Positions 8,630 through 17,321 of a stretch of 64,000 bases of DNA are shown here, in pieces; position 1 is the first letter of the stretch; the number at the start of each line of letters is the position of its first letter. The notes under the pieces were generated by a model. That model was not told the origin of the DNA, did not search any database, and saw only the letters and a list, made by a program, of their open reading frames with translations. Origin of the DNA: Mycolicibacterium novocastrense (GTDB lineage Bacteria > Actinomycetota > Actinomycetes > Mycobacteriales > Mycobacteriaceae); contig NZ_BCTA01000086.1 of assembly GCF_001570485.1 (NCBI RefSeq), positions 1 to 64,000 of the forward strand. The letters are read 5' to 3'. The position numbers and the translations under genes were made by a program.

Positions 8630-9088
8630 TCAGTTGTTCGGGGTCACGGGGGCGGCCAATTCCTGCTCTTCGAGCATCGCCGCCTCGCGCGCCGCCTTCG
8701 CTTGCTGACGTTGCTGCGCGGCCTTGGCATCGCGGCCGACCGGGCTCATCGCGGAGTTGCCCGGCGCCCCGGGCGCGGCAACCGCGGCATTGCAGTTCAA
8801 CGCCACCATGACATCGCTGTTGGAGACCGGGCGGCCCCGCGAGTTCGGTCGGCGGACCGCGGCATCCCACGCGTTCGTCACCAGGCAGTTGCCTTCGTCG
8901 GCGCTGCTCCCGACCCGCGTCGCGACCACGGCGTTGCCGCCGTACTGCTGGATGATCTTCTTGGCGTCCTTATAGGGGCGGTCGACGACGTCGGGGACCG
9001 CGGCGGCCTGGCCCGCTCCCGCGAGCGCGGTACCCGCCGCTACCGCAGCAACCGCCGCGCCCGCCCACAGATGCCGCAACTTGAGCAA
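8630..9088 (-). CDS. Secreted PASTA-like small protein, paralogue 3
   Basis: A 152-residue exported protein, the most diverged of the three. It has a signal peptide (KLRHLWAGAAVAAVAAG to AGQAAA), then VPDVVDRPYKDAKKIIQQYG, a Cys in EGNCLVTNAWD and a second in VALNCNA. An Ala/Gln-rich helix follows, and the tail ELAAPVTPNN matches the other two. The start is TTG at 9088, with GGAGG seven bases upstream. It is first of the three in the direction of transcription and divergent from desA1, with 205 bp between them that should hold both promoters. Confidence 0.75.
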   Translation of the reverse strand: MLKLRHLWAGAAVAAVAAGTALAGAGQAAAVPDVVDRPYKDAKKIIQQYGGNAVVATRVGSSADEGNCLVTNAWDAAVRRPNSRGRPVSNSDVMVALNCNAAVAAPGAPGNSAMSPVGRDAKAAQQRQQAKAAREAAMLEEQELAAPVTPNN

Positions 9089-9293
9089 CGCCCGTCCTCC
9101 GAGTCTCCAGAAATTCCGGGCTTAGATGTTTGCCCGACGGGGATACTACAACGACAGATGCGCCTCGTGTGGCGGTTGTGACACTGTTGCCCGGAACTTG
9201 ATGTCACCGGGGGACACAGATATATTGAGTGCAACCAACGGGTACAGATAACTAACCGGGTGGGCTCTCGCACGCGAGAAGGAGTAAGGATCA

Positions 9294-10292
9294 ATGCACG
9301 AGAACTTGACTGACCTACATCTGCTGCATGAGCTCGAGCCTGTCGTCGAGAAGTACCTCAATCGGCATTTGTCGATGCGCAAGGACTGGAATCCGCACGA
9401 CTACATCCCGTGGTCGGACGGCAAGAACTATTACGCGCTGGGCGGCCAGGATTGGGACCCCGAGCAGTCGCAGCTGTCGGAAGTCGCGCAGGTGGCGATG
9501 ATCCAGAACCTGCTGACCGAGGACAACCTGCCGTCGTATCACCGCGAGATCGCGATGAACATGGGCATGGACGGCGCCTGGGGCCAGTGGGTCAACCGGT
9601 GGACGGCCGAGGAGAACCGGCACGGCATCGCGCTGCGCGACTACCTCGTCGTCACCCGTTCGGTCGACCCCGTGCAACTGGAGCAGCTGCGCGTCGAGCA
9701 GGTCACCCGCGGCTTCTCCCCCGGCCAGAACCAGCAGGGCGACCTCTTCGCGGAGAGCCTCTTCGACTCGGTCATCTACGTGACCTTCCAGGAGTTGGCG
9801 ACCCGCGTCTCGCACCGCAACACCGGCAAGGCGTGCAACGAGACCGTCGCCGACCAGCTGCTCGCGCGCGTCTCGGCCGATGAGAACCTGCACATGATCT
9901 TCTACCGGGACGTCAGTGAGGCCGGCTTCGACATCGCACCCGACCAGGCGATGCACTGCCTGCACCGCGTGCTGCGCAACTTCAAGATGCCCGGTTACAC
10001 GGTTCCGGAGTTCCGCCGCAAGGCGGTCATCATCGCCGTCGGCGGCGTCTACGATCCGCGCATCCATCTCGATGACGTGGTGATGCCGGTGCTCAAGAAG
10101 TGGCGGATCTTCGAACGCGAAGACTTCACCGGCGAGGCCGCGCGCATGCGCGACGATCTGGGTGTGCTCGTCGAGGAGCTGGAGGAGGCCTCGCAGAAGT
10201 TCGAGGAATCCAAGCAGCGTCGCCTCGAGCGCGAGGCCCGCAAGGCCGAGAAGCTCTCCGCGAAGAAGGTCCTGGCCTCCTCGCCCTCATGA
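9294..10292 (+). CDS. desA1: Acyl-ACP desaturase DesA1
   Basis: A 332-residue soluble di-iron desaturase of the stearoyl-ACP type, thought to introduce a double bond into meromycolate chains during mycolic acid synthesis. Di-iron ligand motifs are visible: EENRHGIALRDYL at about 105 and DENLHMIFYRDV at about 197. The helical core has normal family length, followed by a charged Lys/Glu/Arg tail. The ATG has GAAGGAG upstream. A -10-like TATATT lies at about 9220, followed by a leader of about 70 bases. In M. tuberculosis the gene is essential and repressed by MadR; I did not identify that operator with confidence. The stop overlaps the next start (ATGA). Confidence 0.95.
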   Translation: MHENLTDLHLLHELEPVVEKYLNRHLSMRKDWNPHDYIPWSDGKNYYALGGQDWDPEQSQLSEVAQVAMIQNLLTEDNLPSYHREIAMNMGMDGAWGQWVNRWTAEENRHGIALRDYLVVTRSVDPVQLEQLRVEQVTRGFSPGQNQQGDLFAESLFDSVIYVTFQELATRVSHRNTGKACNETVADQLLARVSADENLHMIFYRDVSEAGFDIAPDQAMHCLHRVLRNFKMPGYTVPEFRRKAVIIAVGGVYDPRIHLDDVVMPVLKKWRIFEREDFTGEAARMRDDLGVLVEELEEASQKFEESKQRRLEREARKAEKLSAKKVLASSPS

Positions 10293-11449
10293 CGGTTCTG
10301 GCCGACGAGCGCGAACTGCTGATCGGCCCGATACGGCTCCCCAGCCCGGTCGTACTGGCGCCGATGGCCGGTGTGACCAATGTCGCGTTCCGCACCCTGT
10401 GCCGCGAACTCGAGCTGGCGAAAGCGGGCACGGTCAGCGGCTTGTACGTGTGCGAGATGGTGACCGCGCGCGCCCTCGTCGAGCGGCATCCGGGGACCAT
10501 GCACATGGTGACGTTCGCGCCCGACGAGACCCCGCGTTCGCTGCAGCTGTACTCGGTGGATCCTCAGAACACCTACGCCGCGGCCAAGATGATCGTCGAC
10601 GAAGGACTGGCCGACCACATCGACATGAACTTCGGCTGCCCGGTGCCCAAGGTCACGCGGCGCGGCGGGGGTGCCGCCCTGCCCTACAAGCGCAGGCTGT
10701 TCGGGCAGATCGTCGCCGCGGCGGTCCGCGCGACCGAAGGCACCGACATTCCTGTGACGGTGAAGTTCCGCATCGGGATCGACGATGCGCACCGCACCCA
10801 TCTGGACGCTGGCAGGATCGCCGCCGACGAGGGCGCCGCGGCGGTCGCCCTGCACGCCAGGACCGCAGCTCAGCGCTACTCCGGCAAGGCGGACTGGGAC
10901 CAGATCGCGGCGCTCAAAGACCACGTCACCGACGTACCCGTGTTGGGCAACGGCGACATCTTCGAGGCCTCCGACGCGTTGGCGATGATGTCGGCCACCG
11001 GATGCGACGGCGTGGTGATCGGGCGCGGTTGTCTGGGCAGGCCCTGGTTGTTCGCCGAACTGTCGGCCGCGTTCACCGGACGTCCTGCGCCCACACCGCC
11101 CACCCTCGGCGAGGTGGCGTCGATCATCGTGCGCCACGGCGAACTGCTGGCGGCCCATTTCGGCGAGGACAAGGGCATGCGCGACATCCGCAAGCATGTC
11201 GCCTGGTATCTGCACGGATTCCCGGCCGGCGCCGATCTGCGACGGGCGTTGGCGCTGGTCAAGTCGCTTGCCGAGCTCGAAGAACTGCTCGGCAGGCTCG
11301 ATGCCGACGTGCCCTTCCCCGACGCCGCGACCGGTCCCCGCGGGCGCCAGGGTTCGGCTGCGGCGGTCGCACTGCCCGAGGGTTGGCTGGCCGATCCCGA
11401 CGACTGCACGGTGCCCGCCGGTGCCGAGGTCATGCACTCCGGTGGATAG
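10289..11449 (+). CDS. tRNA-dihydrouridine synthase (DusB-like)
   Basis: A 386-residue FMN enzyme that reduces uridines in the tRNA D-loop. The TIM barrel begins LPSPVVLAPMAGVTNVAF. The catalytic Cys lies in IDMNFGCPVPKVTRRGGGAAL, phosphate and tRNA contacts in VKFRIGIDD and LHARTAAQRYSGKADW, and FMN binding in GNGDIFEASDA and GVVIGRGCLGRPWLF. The ATG overlaps the desA1 stop by four bases, so translation is probably coupled. The last 60 residues are a low-complexity extension. It matches Rv0823c by sequence and position. Confidence 0.93.
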   Translation: MTVLADERELLIGPIRLPSPVVLAPMAGVTNVAFRTLCRELELAKAGTVSGLYVCEMVTARALVERHPGTMHMVTFAPDETPRSLQLYSVDPQNTYAAAKMIVDEGLADHIDMNFGCPVPKVTRRGGGAALPYKRRLFGQIVAAAVRATEGTDIPVTVKFRIGIDDAHRTHLDAGRIAADEGAAAVALHARTAAQRYSGKADWDQIAALKDHVTDVPVLGNGDIFEASDALAMMSATGCDGVVIGRGCLGRPWLFAELSAAFTGRPAPTPPTLGEVASIIVRHGELLAAHFGEDKGMRDIRKHVAWYLHGFPAGADLRRALALVKSLAELEELLGRLDADVPFPDAATGPRGRQGSAAAVALPEGWLADPDDCTVPAGAEVMHSGG

Positions 11450-11458
11450 CCGTCTCCC

Positions 11459-11482
11459 AGTCGTCTCCGTCCTGAGACGACT
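11459..11482 (+). terminator. Hairpin after the dihydrouridine synthase gene
   Basis: A perfect 8-bp inverted repeat AGTCGTCT/AGACGACT with an 8-base loop begins 10 bases after the stop. There is no T-run, as is common for mycobacterial terminators. It separates the desA1 unit from the next gene. Confidence 0.4.
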
Positions 11483-11634
11483 CTGACATCACATCTCTCA
11501 GGATGTCTCAGTACGATATGGGTCTCGTTCGTAATGCGCTCCCGTCGCGGAGTCACCCAGGTGCTGTAGCAATGGCGCGCGGCACCGTGTTCGCCCCTGA
11601 GCTGCACGTGTTGAGAGTCGGAGGCCGGTAGGAC

Positions 11635-13752
11635 ATGAGTGACGGCGATAACGCCACTCCTGGCCCTCCCGACCCCACCGACGGGGACAACCGCTGGCTG
11701 ACCCGCAGCCAACGGCGCGCTCCGGGCGCCGCGCCATGGGAGCGTGCGGACATTCCTCACCGGCCGGACCCGTCGGAGGCCGACGCCATCGAGGCCGAGT
11801 CCACGGGTAACCACACCGACGGCGTGACCGTCGCCGACCTCATCGCCAAACTGTCCGGCGACGATGCGGTGCCGCCGGAACTGCGCCGTCGACGCCGCCG
11901 CGAACCCGAACCTCCCCCACCACCGGCACCACCCACCGAGATCATCGCGGCGGTGCCCGACGAGCCGGCCGTCCCGGACGAACCGGCGGAGCTGTACCAG
12001 CCTGAGCCGCTGTATGAGCCGGAGCCGCCCGCCGACAGCGGAGACAACGACTGCGACACCGAGATCCTGCCCGTCGTCCACGCCGATGCCGAACTGCCCG
12101 ACCTGGCGCTCGTTCGCAGGCCCAGCAGGGTGCCCGCGGCGCACGCGGTCACCGCGCGCAGGCCATCGAAGCCCCGCAAACGTCGGCGCCGCACGCTGAT
12201 CGCCGGACGCGCGCTTGCCGCGCTGATCGCGGTGTTCGCACTCGCGCTGACCGGCGGGGCCTGGCAGTGGCAGTCGGCGAAGAACAACATGATGAACCGG
12301 ATCTCCGCGCTGGACCCCGACTCCCGCGACATCCTCGACCCCAACGCGCAATTCGGTGACGAGAACTTCCTGATCGTCGGTGTGGACAGCCGGCTGGGCG
12401 AGAACAGCGACATGGGCGCCGGCACCACCGAGGACGCTGCGGGGGCGCGCTCGGACACCGTGATGCTGGTGAACATCCCGGCGAACCGGGAACGGGTTGT
12501 GGCGGTGTCGTTCCCGCGCGACCTCGCGATCGAACCGATGAAGTGCGAGCCGTGGGATCCTAAGACCGGCAACTACGGTCCGATCACCGATCCGGACTCG
12601 CCGATGTACGGGGCCGAGGAGGTCTACACCGAGTACAAGCTGAACTCGGCGTACGCCGTCGGCGGGCCCAAGTGCCTGGTCAAGGTCATCCAGAAGATGT
12701 CCGGCCTTTCGATAAACCGTTTCATGGCAGTGGATTTCGCTGGGTTCTCCAAGATGGTGGACGCGCTCGGCGGAGTCGAGGTGTGTAGCACCACGCCGAT
12801 CGAGGACTACGAACTGGGAACGGTGCTCCCCAACGCGGGCCGGCAGCTCGTCGACGGGCACACGGCTCTTCAGTACGTGCGCGCCCGGCAGGTGACCACC
12901 GAGACCAACGGCGACTACGGGCGGATCAAACGCCAGCAGCTGTTTCTGTCGTCGCTGATGCGCTCGATGATCTCCAAAGAGGTCTTCTTCTCGCTGTCGA
13001 AGCTCAACAACGTGGTCAACATGTTCATCAACGACAGCTACGTCGACAACATGGACACCAAGGACCTCGTCACGCTCGGCCAGTCGATCCAGGGCATCGC
13101 CGCGGGCCGAATCACGTTCCTGACCGTACCGACCACGGGCTACATGGACGAGTACGGCAACGAGCACCTGCGCGAAGAAGACACCCGGGCGATCTTCGAC
13201 GCGATCATCAACGACGCTCCGCTCCCCGAGGAGAAGAACGCCGACAACACCCCGGTGCCCGGGACGCCCGAGTCGTCGACCAGCCCCCAGCCCGATTCGG
13301 CCGCGCCGACCCATGACGCCGCACCCTCGGGTGAGCTGGTCGACGCGATCACCACTAACCCGGCCGACATCACGGTCCAGGTGTCCAACTCCACCGGGGA
13401 GAACGGTCTCGCCGCGACCGCGGCCAGCGAACTGCAGACCCACGGTTTCAACGTCACCTCCCCCGACGACTACCCGGGTCCGCTGGATTCGACCACGGTG
13501 TTCTTCTCGCCGGGCAACGAGGAGGCGGCGGCGACGGTGGCGTCTTCCTTCGCCAACGCCAAGGTGGAGCGAACGACGGGGATGGGTGACACCGTGCGCG
13601 TGGTGCTGGGCAGCGACTTCCACACCGTCACCCCGCCCTCACCGAGCGGGTCCCCGGTCCAGGTGCACGTCGTGCGCGGAACCAGGAGCACCCCGACACA
13701 GCTCCCTGAGGACCTCGCGGTCACCAACGCAGCCGACACCAGCTGCGAGTGA
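11635..13752 (+). CDS. LytR-CpsA-Psr (LCP) family cell-wall ligase
   Basis: A 705-residue LCP protein. LCP enzymes transfer lipid-linked glycans to peptidoglycan (arabinogalactan attachment in mycobacteria). The N-terminal 185 residues are disordered and acidic/Pro-rich, followed by RKRRRRT and one membrane helix (about 189-212). The LCP domain (about 240-460) shows FLIVGVDSRLG, RSDTVMLVNI, VSFPRDLAIE and DGHTALQYVRARQ with its conserved Asp and Arg residues. A LytR_C domain lies at about 578-665 (ITVQVSNSTGENGLAA). It is similar to Rv0822c in size and position. The ATG has GGAGG upstream, and a possible -10 TACGAT lies near 11512. It is not one of the best-studied LCP paralogues, so its substrate is not assigned. 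Confidence 0.92.
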   Translation: MSDGDNATPGPPDPTDGDNRWLTRSQRRAPGAAPWERADIPHRPDPSEADAIEAESTGNHTDGVTVADLIAKLSGDDAVPPELRRRRRREPEPPPPPAPPTEIIAAVPDEPAVPDEPAELYQPEPLYEPEPPADSGDNDCDTEILPVVHADAELPDLALVRRPSRVPAAHAVTARRPSKPRKRRRRTLIAGRALAALIAVFALALTGGAWQWQSAKNNMMNRISALDPDSRDILDPNAQFGDENFLIVGVDSRLGENSDMGAGTTEDAAGARSDTVMLVNIPANRERVVAVSFPRDLAIEPMKCEPWDPKTGNYGPITDPDSPMYGAEEVYTEYKLNSAYAVGGPKCLVKVIQKMSGLSINRFMAVDFAGFSKMVDALGGVEVCSTTPIEDYELGTVLPNAGRQLVDGHTALQYVRARQVTTETNGDYGRIKRQQLFLSSLMRSMISKEVFFSLSKLNNVVNMFINDSYVDNMDTKDLVTLGQSIQGIAAGRITFLTVPTTGYMDEYGNEHLREEDTRAIFDAIINDAPLPEEKNADNTPVPGTPESSTSPQPDSAAPTHDAAPSGELVDAITTNPADITVQVSNSTGENGLAATAASELQTHGFNVTSPDDYPGPLDSTTVFFSPGNEEAAATVASSFANAKVERTTGMGDTVRVVLGSDFHTVTPPSPSGSPVQVHVVRGTRSTPTQLPEDLAVTNAADTSCE

Positions 13753-13783
13753 CCGCAACGGTCACAACGTTTCAGCAGGTGGG

Positions 13784-13801
13784 GTTCACCTTTCGTTCAC
13801 C
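13784..13801 (+). promoter_or_regulatory. Pho box (RegX3-type site) upstream of phoU
   Basis: GTTCACC occurs at 13784-13790 and 13795-13801, exactly 11 bp apart with a 4-base spacer. This is the direct-repeat form reported for SenX3-RegX3 sites in mycobacteria. It ends 33 bp before the -10 box of phoU, a plausible activator position. Confidence 0.75.
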
Positions 13802-13834
13802 GCTCGCTTCATGCCGTTTCGGTGACGATGCCCG

Positions 13835-13840
13835 TAGGGT
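13835..13840 (+). promoter_or_regulatory. -10 box TAGGGT for leaderless phoU
   Basis: TAGGGT ends 6 bases before ATG 13847 and lies downstream of the Pho box. It supports both the phoU start and phosphate-dependent transcription. Confidence 0.55.
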
Positions 13841-13846
13841 GGATGC

Positions 13847-14515
13847 ATGCGTACTGCGTATCACGAGCAGTTGGAGGCTCTGACCACCCAGCTCGGGGAG
13901 ATGTGCGGGCTGGCGGGCGCGGCGATGGAACGCGCCACCCAGGCCCTGCTGCAAGCCGATCTCGTGCTGGCCGAACAGGTCATCACCGACCACGAACAGA
14001 TCGCCGCGATGAGCGCACGGGCCGAGGAGTCGGCGTTCGTACTGCTCGCGCTGCAGGCGCCGGTCGCGGGCGATCTTCGGGCCATCGTCGGCTCGATCCA
14101 GATCGTCGCCGACGTGGACCGGATGGGTGCGCTGGCACTGCACGTCGCCAAGATCGCCCGTCGCCGCCACCCCCAGCATGCGCTGCCCGAGGAGGTGAAC
14201 GGCTACTTCGCCGAGATGGGCCGCCTCGCGGTGGAATTGGGCAACAGCGCCCAGGAGGTCCTGGTGACCCGCGACCCGGAGAAGGCCGCCCGCATCGGAG
14301 AAGAAGACGATGCGATGGACGACCTGCACCGCCACTTGTTCACGGTGTTGATGGATCGGGAGTGGAAACACGGCGTGGCGGCCGCGGTGGACGTGACCCT
14401 TCTCGGCCGCTTCTACGAGCGCTTCGCCGACCACGCCGTCGAGGTCGCGCGGCGGGTGATCTTCCAGGTCACCGGCAAGCACCCCGCCGAAGTGGATGTC
14501 CCCGCGTCGCGCTGA
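13847..14515 (+). CDS. phoU: Phosphate-uptake regulator PhoU (PhoY2-type)
   Basis: A 222-residue all-helical protein of two PhoU repeats (MRTAYHEQLEALTTQLGEM at the start; ALPEEVNGYFAEMGRLAV opens the second). Conserved metal/helix motifs are EESAFVLLALQAPVAGDLR and RFYERFADHAVEVARRV. PhoU couples the Pst transporter to the SenX3-RegX3 two-component system and keeps it off when phosphate is plentiful. In mycobacteria the PhoY proteins also affect persistence. It is convergent with pstB (17 bp between stops) and has its own promoter with a Pho box. Confidence 0.95.
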   Translation: MRTAYHEQLEALTTQLGEMCGLAGAAMERATQALLQADLVLAEQVITDHEQIAAMSARAEESAFVLLALQAPVAGDLRAIVGSIQIVADVDRMGALALHVAKIARRRHPQHALPEEVNGYFAEMGRLAVELGNSAQEVLVTRDPEKAARIGEEDDAMDDLHRHLFTVLMDREWKHGVAAAVDVTLLGRFYERFADHAVEVARRVIFQVTGKHPAEVDVPASR

Positions 14516-14537
14516 CGCGGGCGTCCGGGGAGTCAGC
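14511..14537. terminator. Small inverted repeat between convergent phoU and pstB
   Basis: GCTGAC (14511-14516) and GTCAGC (14532-14537) flank the 3' ends of both genes and could form a weak hairpin in either transcript. No T-run is seen on either strand. Confidence 0.25.
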
Positions 14538-15309
14538 CGAAGCGCCCGGAGATGTAGTCCTCGGTCGCCTTCTGCGTCGGGTTGGAGAAGATCTTCTCGG
14601 TGTCGTCGATCTCGATGAGCCGGCCGGGCTTACCTGTCGCCTCGAGGTTGAAGAACGCGGTCTGATCGCTCACCCGTGCCGCCTGTTGCATGTTGTGCGT
14701 GACAATGACGATCGTGAAGTCCTGCTTGAGCGTGGCGATCAGGTCCTCGATCGCCAGCGTGGAGATGGGATCGAGTGCCGAGCATGGCTCGTCCATCAAC
14801 AGCACGTCGGGTTGTACGGCGATCGCGCGGGCGATGCACAGCCGCTGCTGCTGACCACCGGAGAGGCCGCCGCCGGGCTTGTCCAGCCGGTCCTTGACCT
14901 CTGTCCACAGGTTGGCCCCGCGCAGAGACCGTTCGGCCACCTCGTCGAGTGTCTTCTTGTTGCGCACACCCTGCAATTTGAGGCCGGCGACCACGTTGTC
15001 GCGAATCGACATGGTGGGGAAGGGATTCGGACGTTGGAACACCATGCCGATCGTCTTGCGCACACCGACCGGGTCGACTCCCGCGCCGTAGATGTCCTCG
15101 CCGTCGAGCAGCACCGAGCCGTCGACGCGCGCACCGGGGATGACCTCGTGCATGCGATTGAGCGTTCGCAGCACCGTTGATTTTCCGCAGCCCGACGGGC
15201 CGATGAAAGCGGTCACGTTGCGGGGCGGGACCGCCAGCGAGACATCAGCGACGGCGTGAAAGGCGCCGTAGAAGATGTTGACGTCCTTGAGATCCAAGCG
15301 CTTGGCCAT
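14533..15309 (-). CDS. pstB: Phosphate ABC transporter ATP-binding protein PstB
   Basis: A 258-residue ATPase that powers high-affinity phosphate import through PstCA. Walker A is GPSGCGKST, the signature LSGGQQQRLCIARA and Walker B VLLMDEPCSALDP. The switch His lies in IVIVTHNMQQAARVSD, and the C-terminus has the family ending DYISGRFG. It is the last gene of the minus-strand pstS-C-A-B operon, 9 bp after pstA. It corresponds to PhoT (Rv0820). Confidence 0.97.
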   Translation of the reverse strand: MAKRLDLKDVNIFYGAFHAVADVSLAVPPRNVTAFIGPSGCGKSTVLRTLNRMHEVIPGARVDGSVLLDGEDIYGAGVDPVGVRKTIGMVFQRPNPFPTMSIRDNVVAGLKLQGVRNKKTLDEVAERSLRGANLWTEVKDRLDKPGGGLSGGQQQRLCIARAIAVQPDVLLMDEPCSALDPISTLAIEDLIATLKQDFTIVIVTHNMQQAARVSDQTAFFNLEATGKPGRLIEIDDTEKIFSNPTQKATEDYISGRFG

Positions 15310-15318
15310 CGAAATCTC

Positions 15319-16233
15319 CTAAACCTTCTTGGGGGCGAAGATCTTCGCGAGGAACCGCGCCCCCACGTTGAGTAAGGCGATCAGCAGGATCAAGGTCAGG
15401 GCGGCTCCCCACAACCGATCCGTGGGAACGGGATTCGCGCCCGCACCCGCCGAGGTCTGGTCGTACATCATGCCGGGCAGTGAGCCCATGAAGCCGTCGA
15501 ACATGTCGAAGTTCATCGCCTGCGAGTAACCGACGAGGACCAGCAGAGGCGCGGTCTCACCCATGACGCGAGCGAGCGCCAACATGATGCCGGTGACGAT
15601 GCCCGACAGTGCGGTCGGAATCACAATGCGGACAATGGTTTTCCACTTCGGCACGCCGAGGGCGTAACTGGCTTCGCGCAGGTCCATCGGCACGATGCGC
15701 AGCATCTCCTCGGTCGCGCGCACGATGACCGGAATCATCAGCAGCACCAGGGACAGTGACACCGCGAAGCCGGACCGCGGGAAGCCGAACGTCGCCACCC
15801 ACAGCGCGTAGATGAACAGCGCTGCGACGATCGACGGTACGCCGGTGAGGATGTCGACCATGAACGTCGTGACCTTGCCGAAACGCGTTCCGCCACCGTA
15901 CTCGACGAGATAGATCCCCACGAACACCCCGATCGGAATCGAGATCGCCGCGCACACCAAACCCTGCAGCAGTGTGCCCACGATCGCGTGGTACGCGCCG
16001 CCGCCGGCCGCAAAGGCCGTCATACCCGCTTGTGAGTGCCAGAACCACTGCGGCGAGGTCAGCGCGTTGAAACCTTTGACGATCACCGAGTAGAGCACCC
16101 ACAGCAAGGGAACCAGGGCGATCAGGACGCTCAGTGTGACCAGGATCGTGGCGAGGTTGTTGGTCATCTTGCGCCGAAGGCTCACCCCCTGGAAGGTGGT
16201 CGCCTTGACCGGGCGGTCCAGCGTCGACGTCAT
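15319..16233 (-). CDS. pstA: Phosphate ABC transporter permease PstA
   Basis: A 304-residue inner-membrane permease with about six hydrophobic helices (first at about 28-55) and the ABC-permease EAA loop (REASYALGVPKWKTIVRIVIP). Its ATG at 16233 overlaps the pstC stop (ATGA), so translation is coupled. A much longer in-frame opening extends across pstC and is a shadow. Together with PstC it forms the phosphate channel. Confidence 0.95.
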   Translation of the reverse strand: MTSTLDRPVKATTFQGVSLRRKMTNNLATILVTLSVLIALVPLLWVLYSVIVKGFNALTSPQWFWHSQAGMTAFAAGGGAYHAIVGTLLQGLVCAAISIPIGVFVGIYLVEYGGGTRFGKVTTFMVDILTGVPSIVAALFIYALWVATFGFPRSGFAVSLSLVLLMIPVIVRATEEMLRIVPMDLREASYALGVPKWKTIVRIVIPTALSGIVTGIMLALARVMGETAPLLVLVGYSQAMNFDMFDGFMGSLPGMMYDQTSAGAGANPVPTDRLWGAALTLILLIALLNVGARFLAKIFAPKKV

Positions 16234-17273
16234 TTCTGAGCCTTCCCCGCGACCGCCGCACGCGCCAGCGAGTTCACCACGAACGTCAGCACGAACAGCA
16301 CCAGGCCGGCGGCGATATAGGCGCCTGCCTTGTACTGATCGTTGAATTCGCTTGCCGTGGCGGCGATCAGGCTCGCGAAGGTGTAGCCGCCGTCGAACAG
16401 CGACCACCCGAACGCCTGCTGCGTTCCGCGCAGGATGATCAGCAGCGCGATGGTCTCGCCCAGCGCACGACCGAGGCCGAGCATGGCACCGCTGATGTAA
16501 CCGGACATACCGAACGGCAGTACGGTCGTGCGCACCACCTCCCAGCGCGTGGCACCCAGGGCCAGTGCCGCCTCGATCTGTCCCCGGGGGGTCTGAATGA
16601 ACACCTCGCGCGTGACCGCGGTGATGATCGGAAGGATCATCACCGCCAAAACGATGCCCGCCGTGAAGATCGTCCCGCCGCCTGCCACCGACGCCGTCCC
16701 GGTTTTGAAGAGGAACAGCCAGCCGAGGTTCTCGTTCAGCCACAACGCAACCGGTTTCAACACCGGGGCCAGGACGTAGAGCCCCCACACGCCGTAGATG
16801 ATCGACGGCACCGCCGCCAAGAGGTCGACCATGTATGCCAACGGACCTGCGACCCGCCGCGGCGCGTACTGGGTCAAAAAGATCGCGATGCCAAGGGCCA
16901 CAGGCATCGCCAGAACGAGCGCGAACACCGACACGAACACCGTCACCTGCAGCAGGTCGAGGATGCCGAAGTGCATCGCCGACGTGTCGGTGGTCTTCCA
17001 GGTGCCGCCGTAGAGGAAGAAGTTCTCCTCGTTGCGCGCCAGCGCCGGAATCGCCCGCCACAGCAGGAACGCTCCGATGGCCACGATCAGCGCGACGATG
17101 AAGGCGCCCGAGCCCTCCGCCAGCACGCGGAAGATGCGGTCGCCGAGATGCTCTTTGGCGTTCCTCGACGGATCGCTGCTTATCGGAGTCGGCTCGGGAA
17201 AGGGGGAAGCGAGTGCTTCACCCGATCCCGCATCGGACGGATTGGGGATTGTCACCTCGAGCCTATCGGTCAT
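16230..17273 (-). CDS. pstC: Phosphate ABC transporter permease PstC
   Basis: A 347-residue permease. A hydrophilic, Pro/Ser-rich N-terminal 50 residues precede about six membrane helices, with the EAA loop AALALGATRWEVVRTTVLPFG. The start lies 48 bp after the pstS stop, so it is probably translated from the pstS message. The long N-terminal extension is common in mycobacterial PstC proteins. Confidence 0.95.
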   Translation of the reverse strand: MTDRLEVTIPNPSDAGSGEALASPFPEPTPISSDPSRNAKEHLGDRIFRVLAEGSGAFIVALIVAIGAFLLWRAIPALARNEENFFLYGGTWKTTDTSAMHFGILDLLQVTVFVSVFALVLAMPVALGIAIFLTQYAPRRVAGPLAYMVDLLAAVPSIIYGVWGLYVLAPVLKPVALWLNENLGWLFLFKTGTASVAGGGTIFTAGIVLAVMILPIITAVTREVFIQTPRGQIEAALALGATRWEVVRTTVLPFGMSGYISGAMLGLGRALGETIALLIILRGTQQAFGWSLFDGGYTFASLIAATASEFNDQYKAGAYIAAGLVLFVLTFVVNSLARAAVAGKAQK

Positions 17274-17321
17274 CGGTCCAAGGACCCATCCTCACCGTAT
17301 CCCCGGCGACGCGCCACGAAA

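Noticed and set aside
10876..13623. A 915-codon minus-strand opening across the LCP and dihydrouridine synthase genes
   Set aside because: It is antisense to two genes with clear domains, has biased His/Arg/Val/Gly content typical of GC-rich shadow frames, and shows no motif.
13847..14515. A selfish or regulatory RNA antisense to phoU from the minus-strand opening there
   Set aside because: The opening is a shadow of phoU and no promoter or conserved structure supports a transcript.
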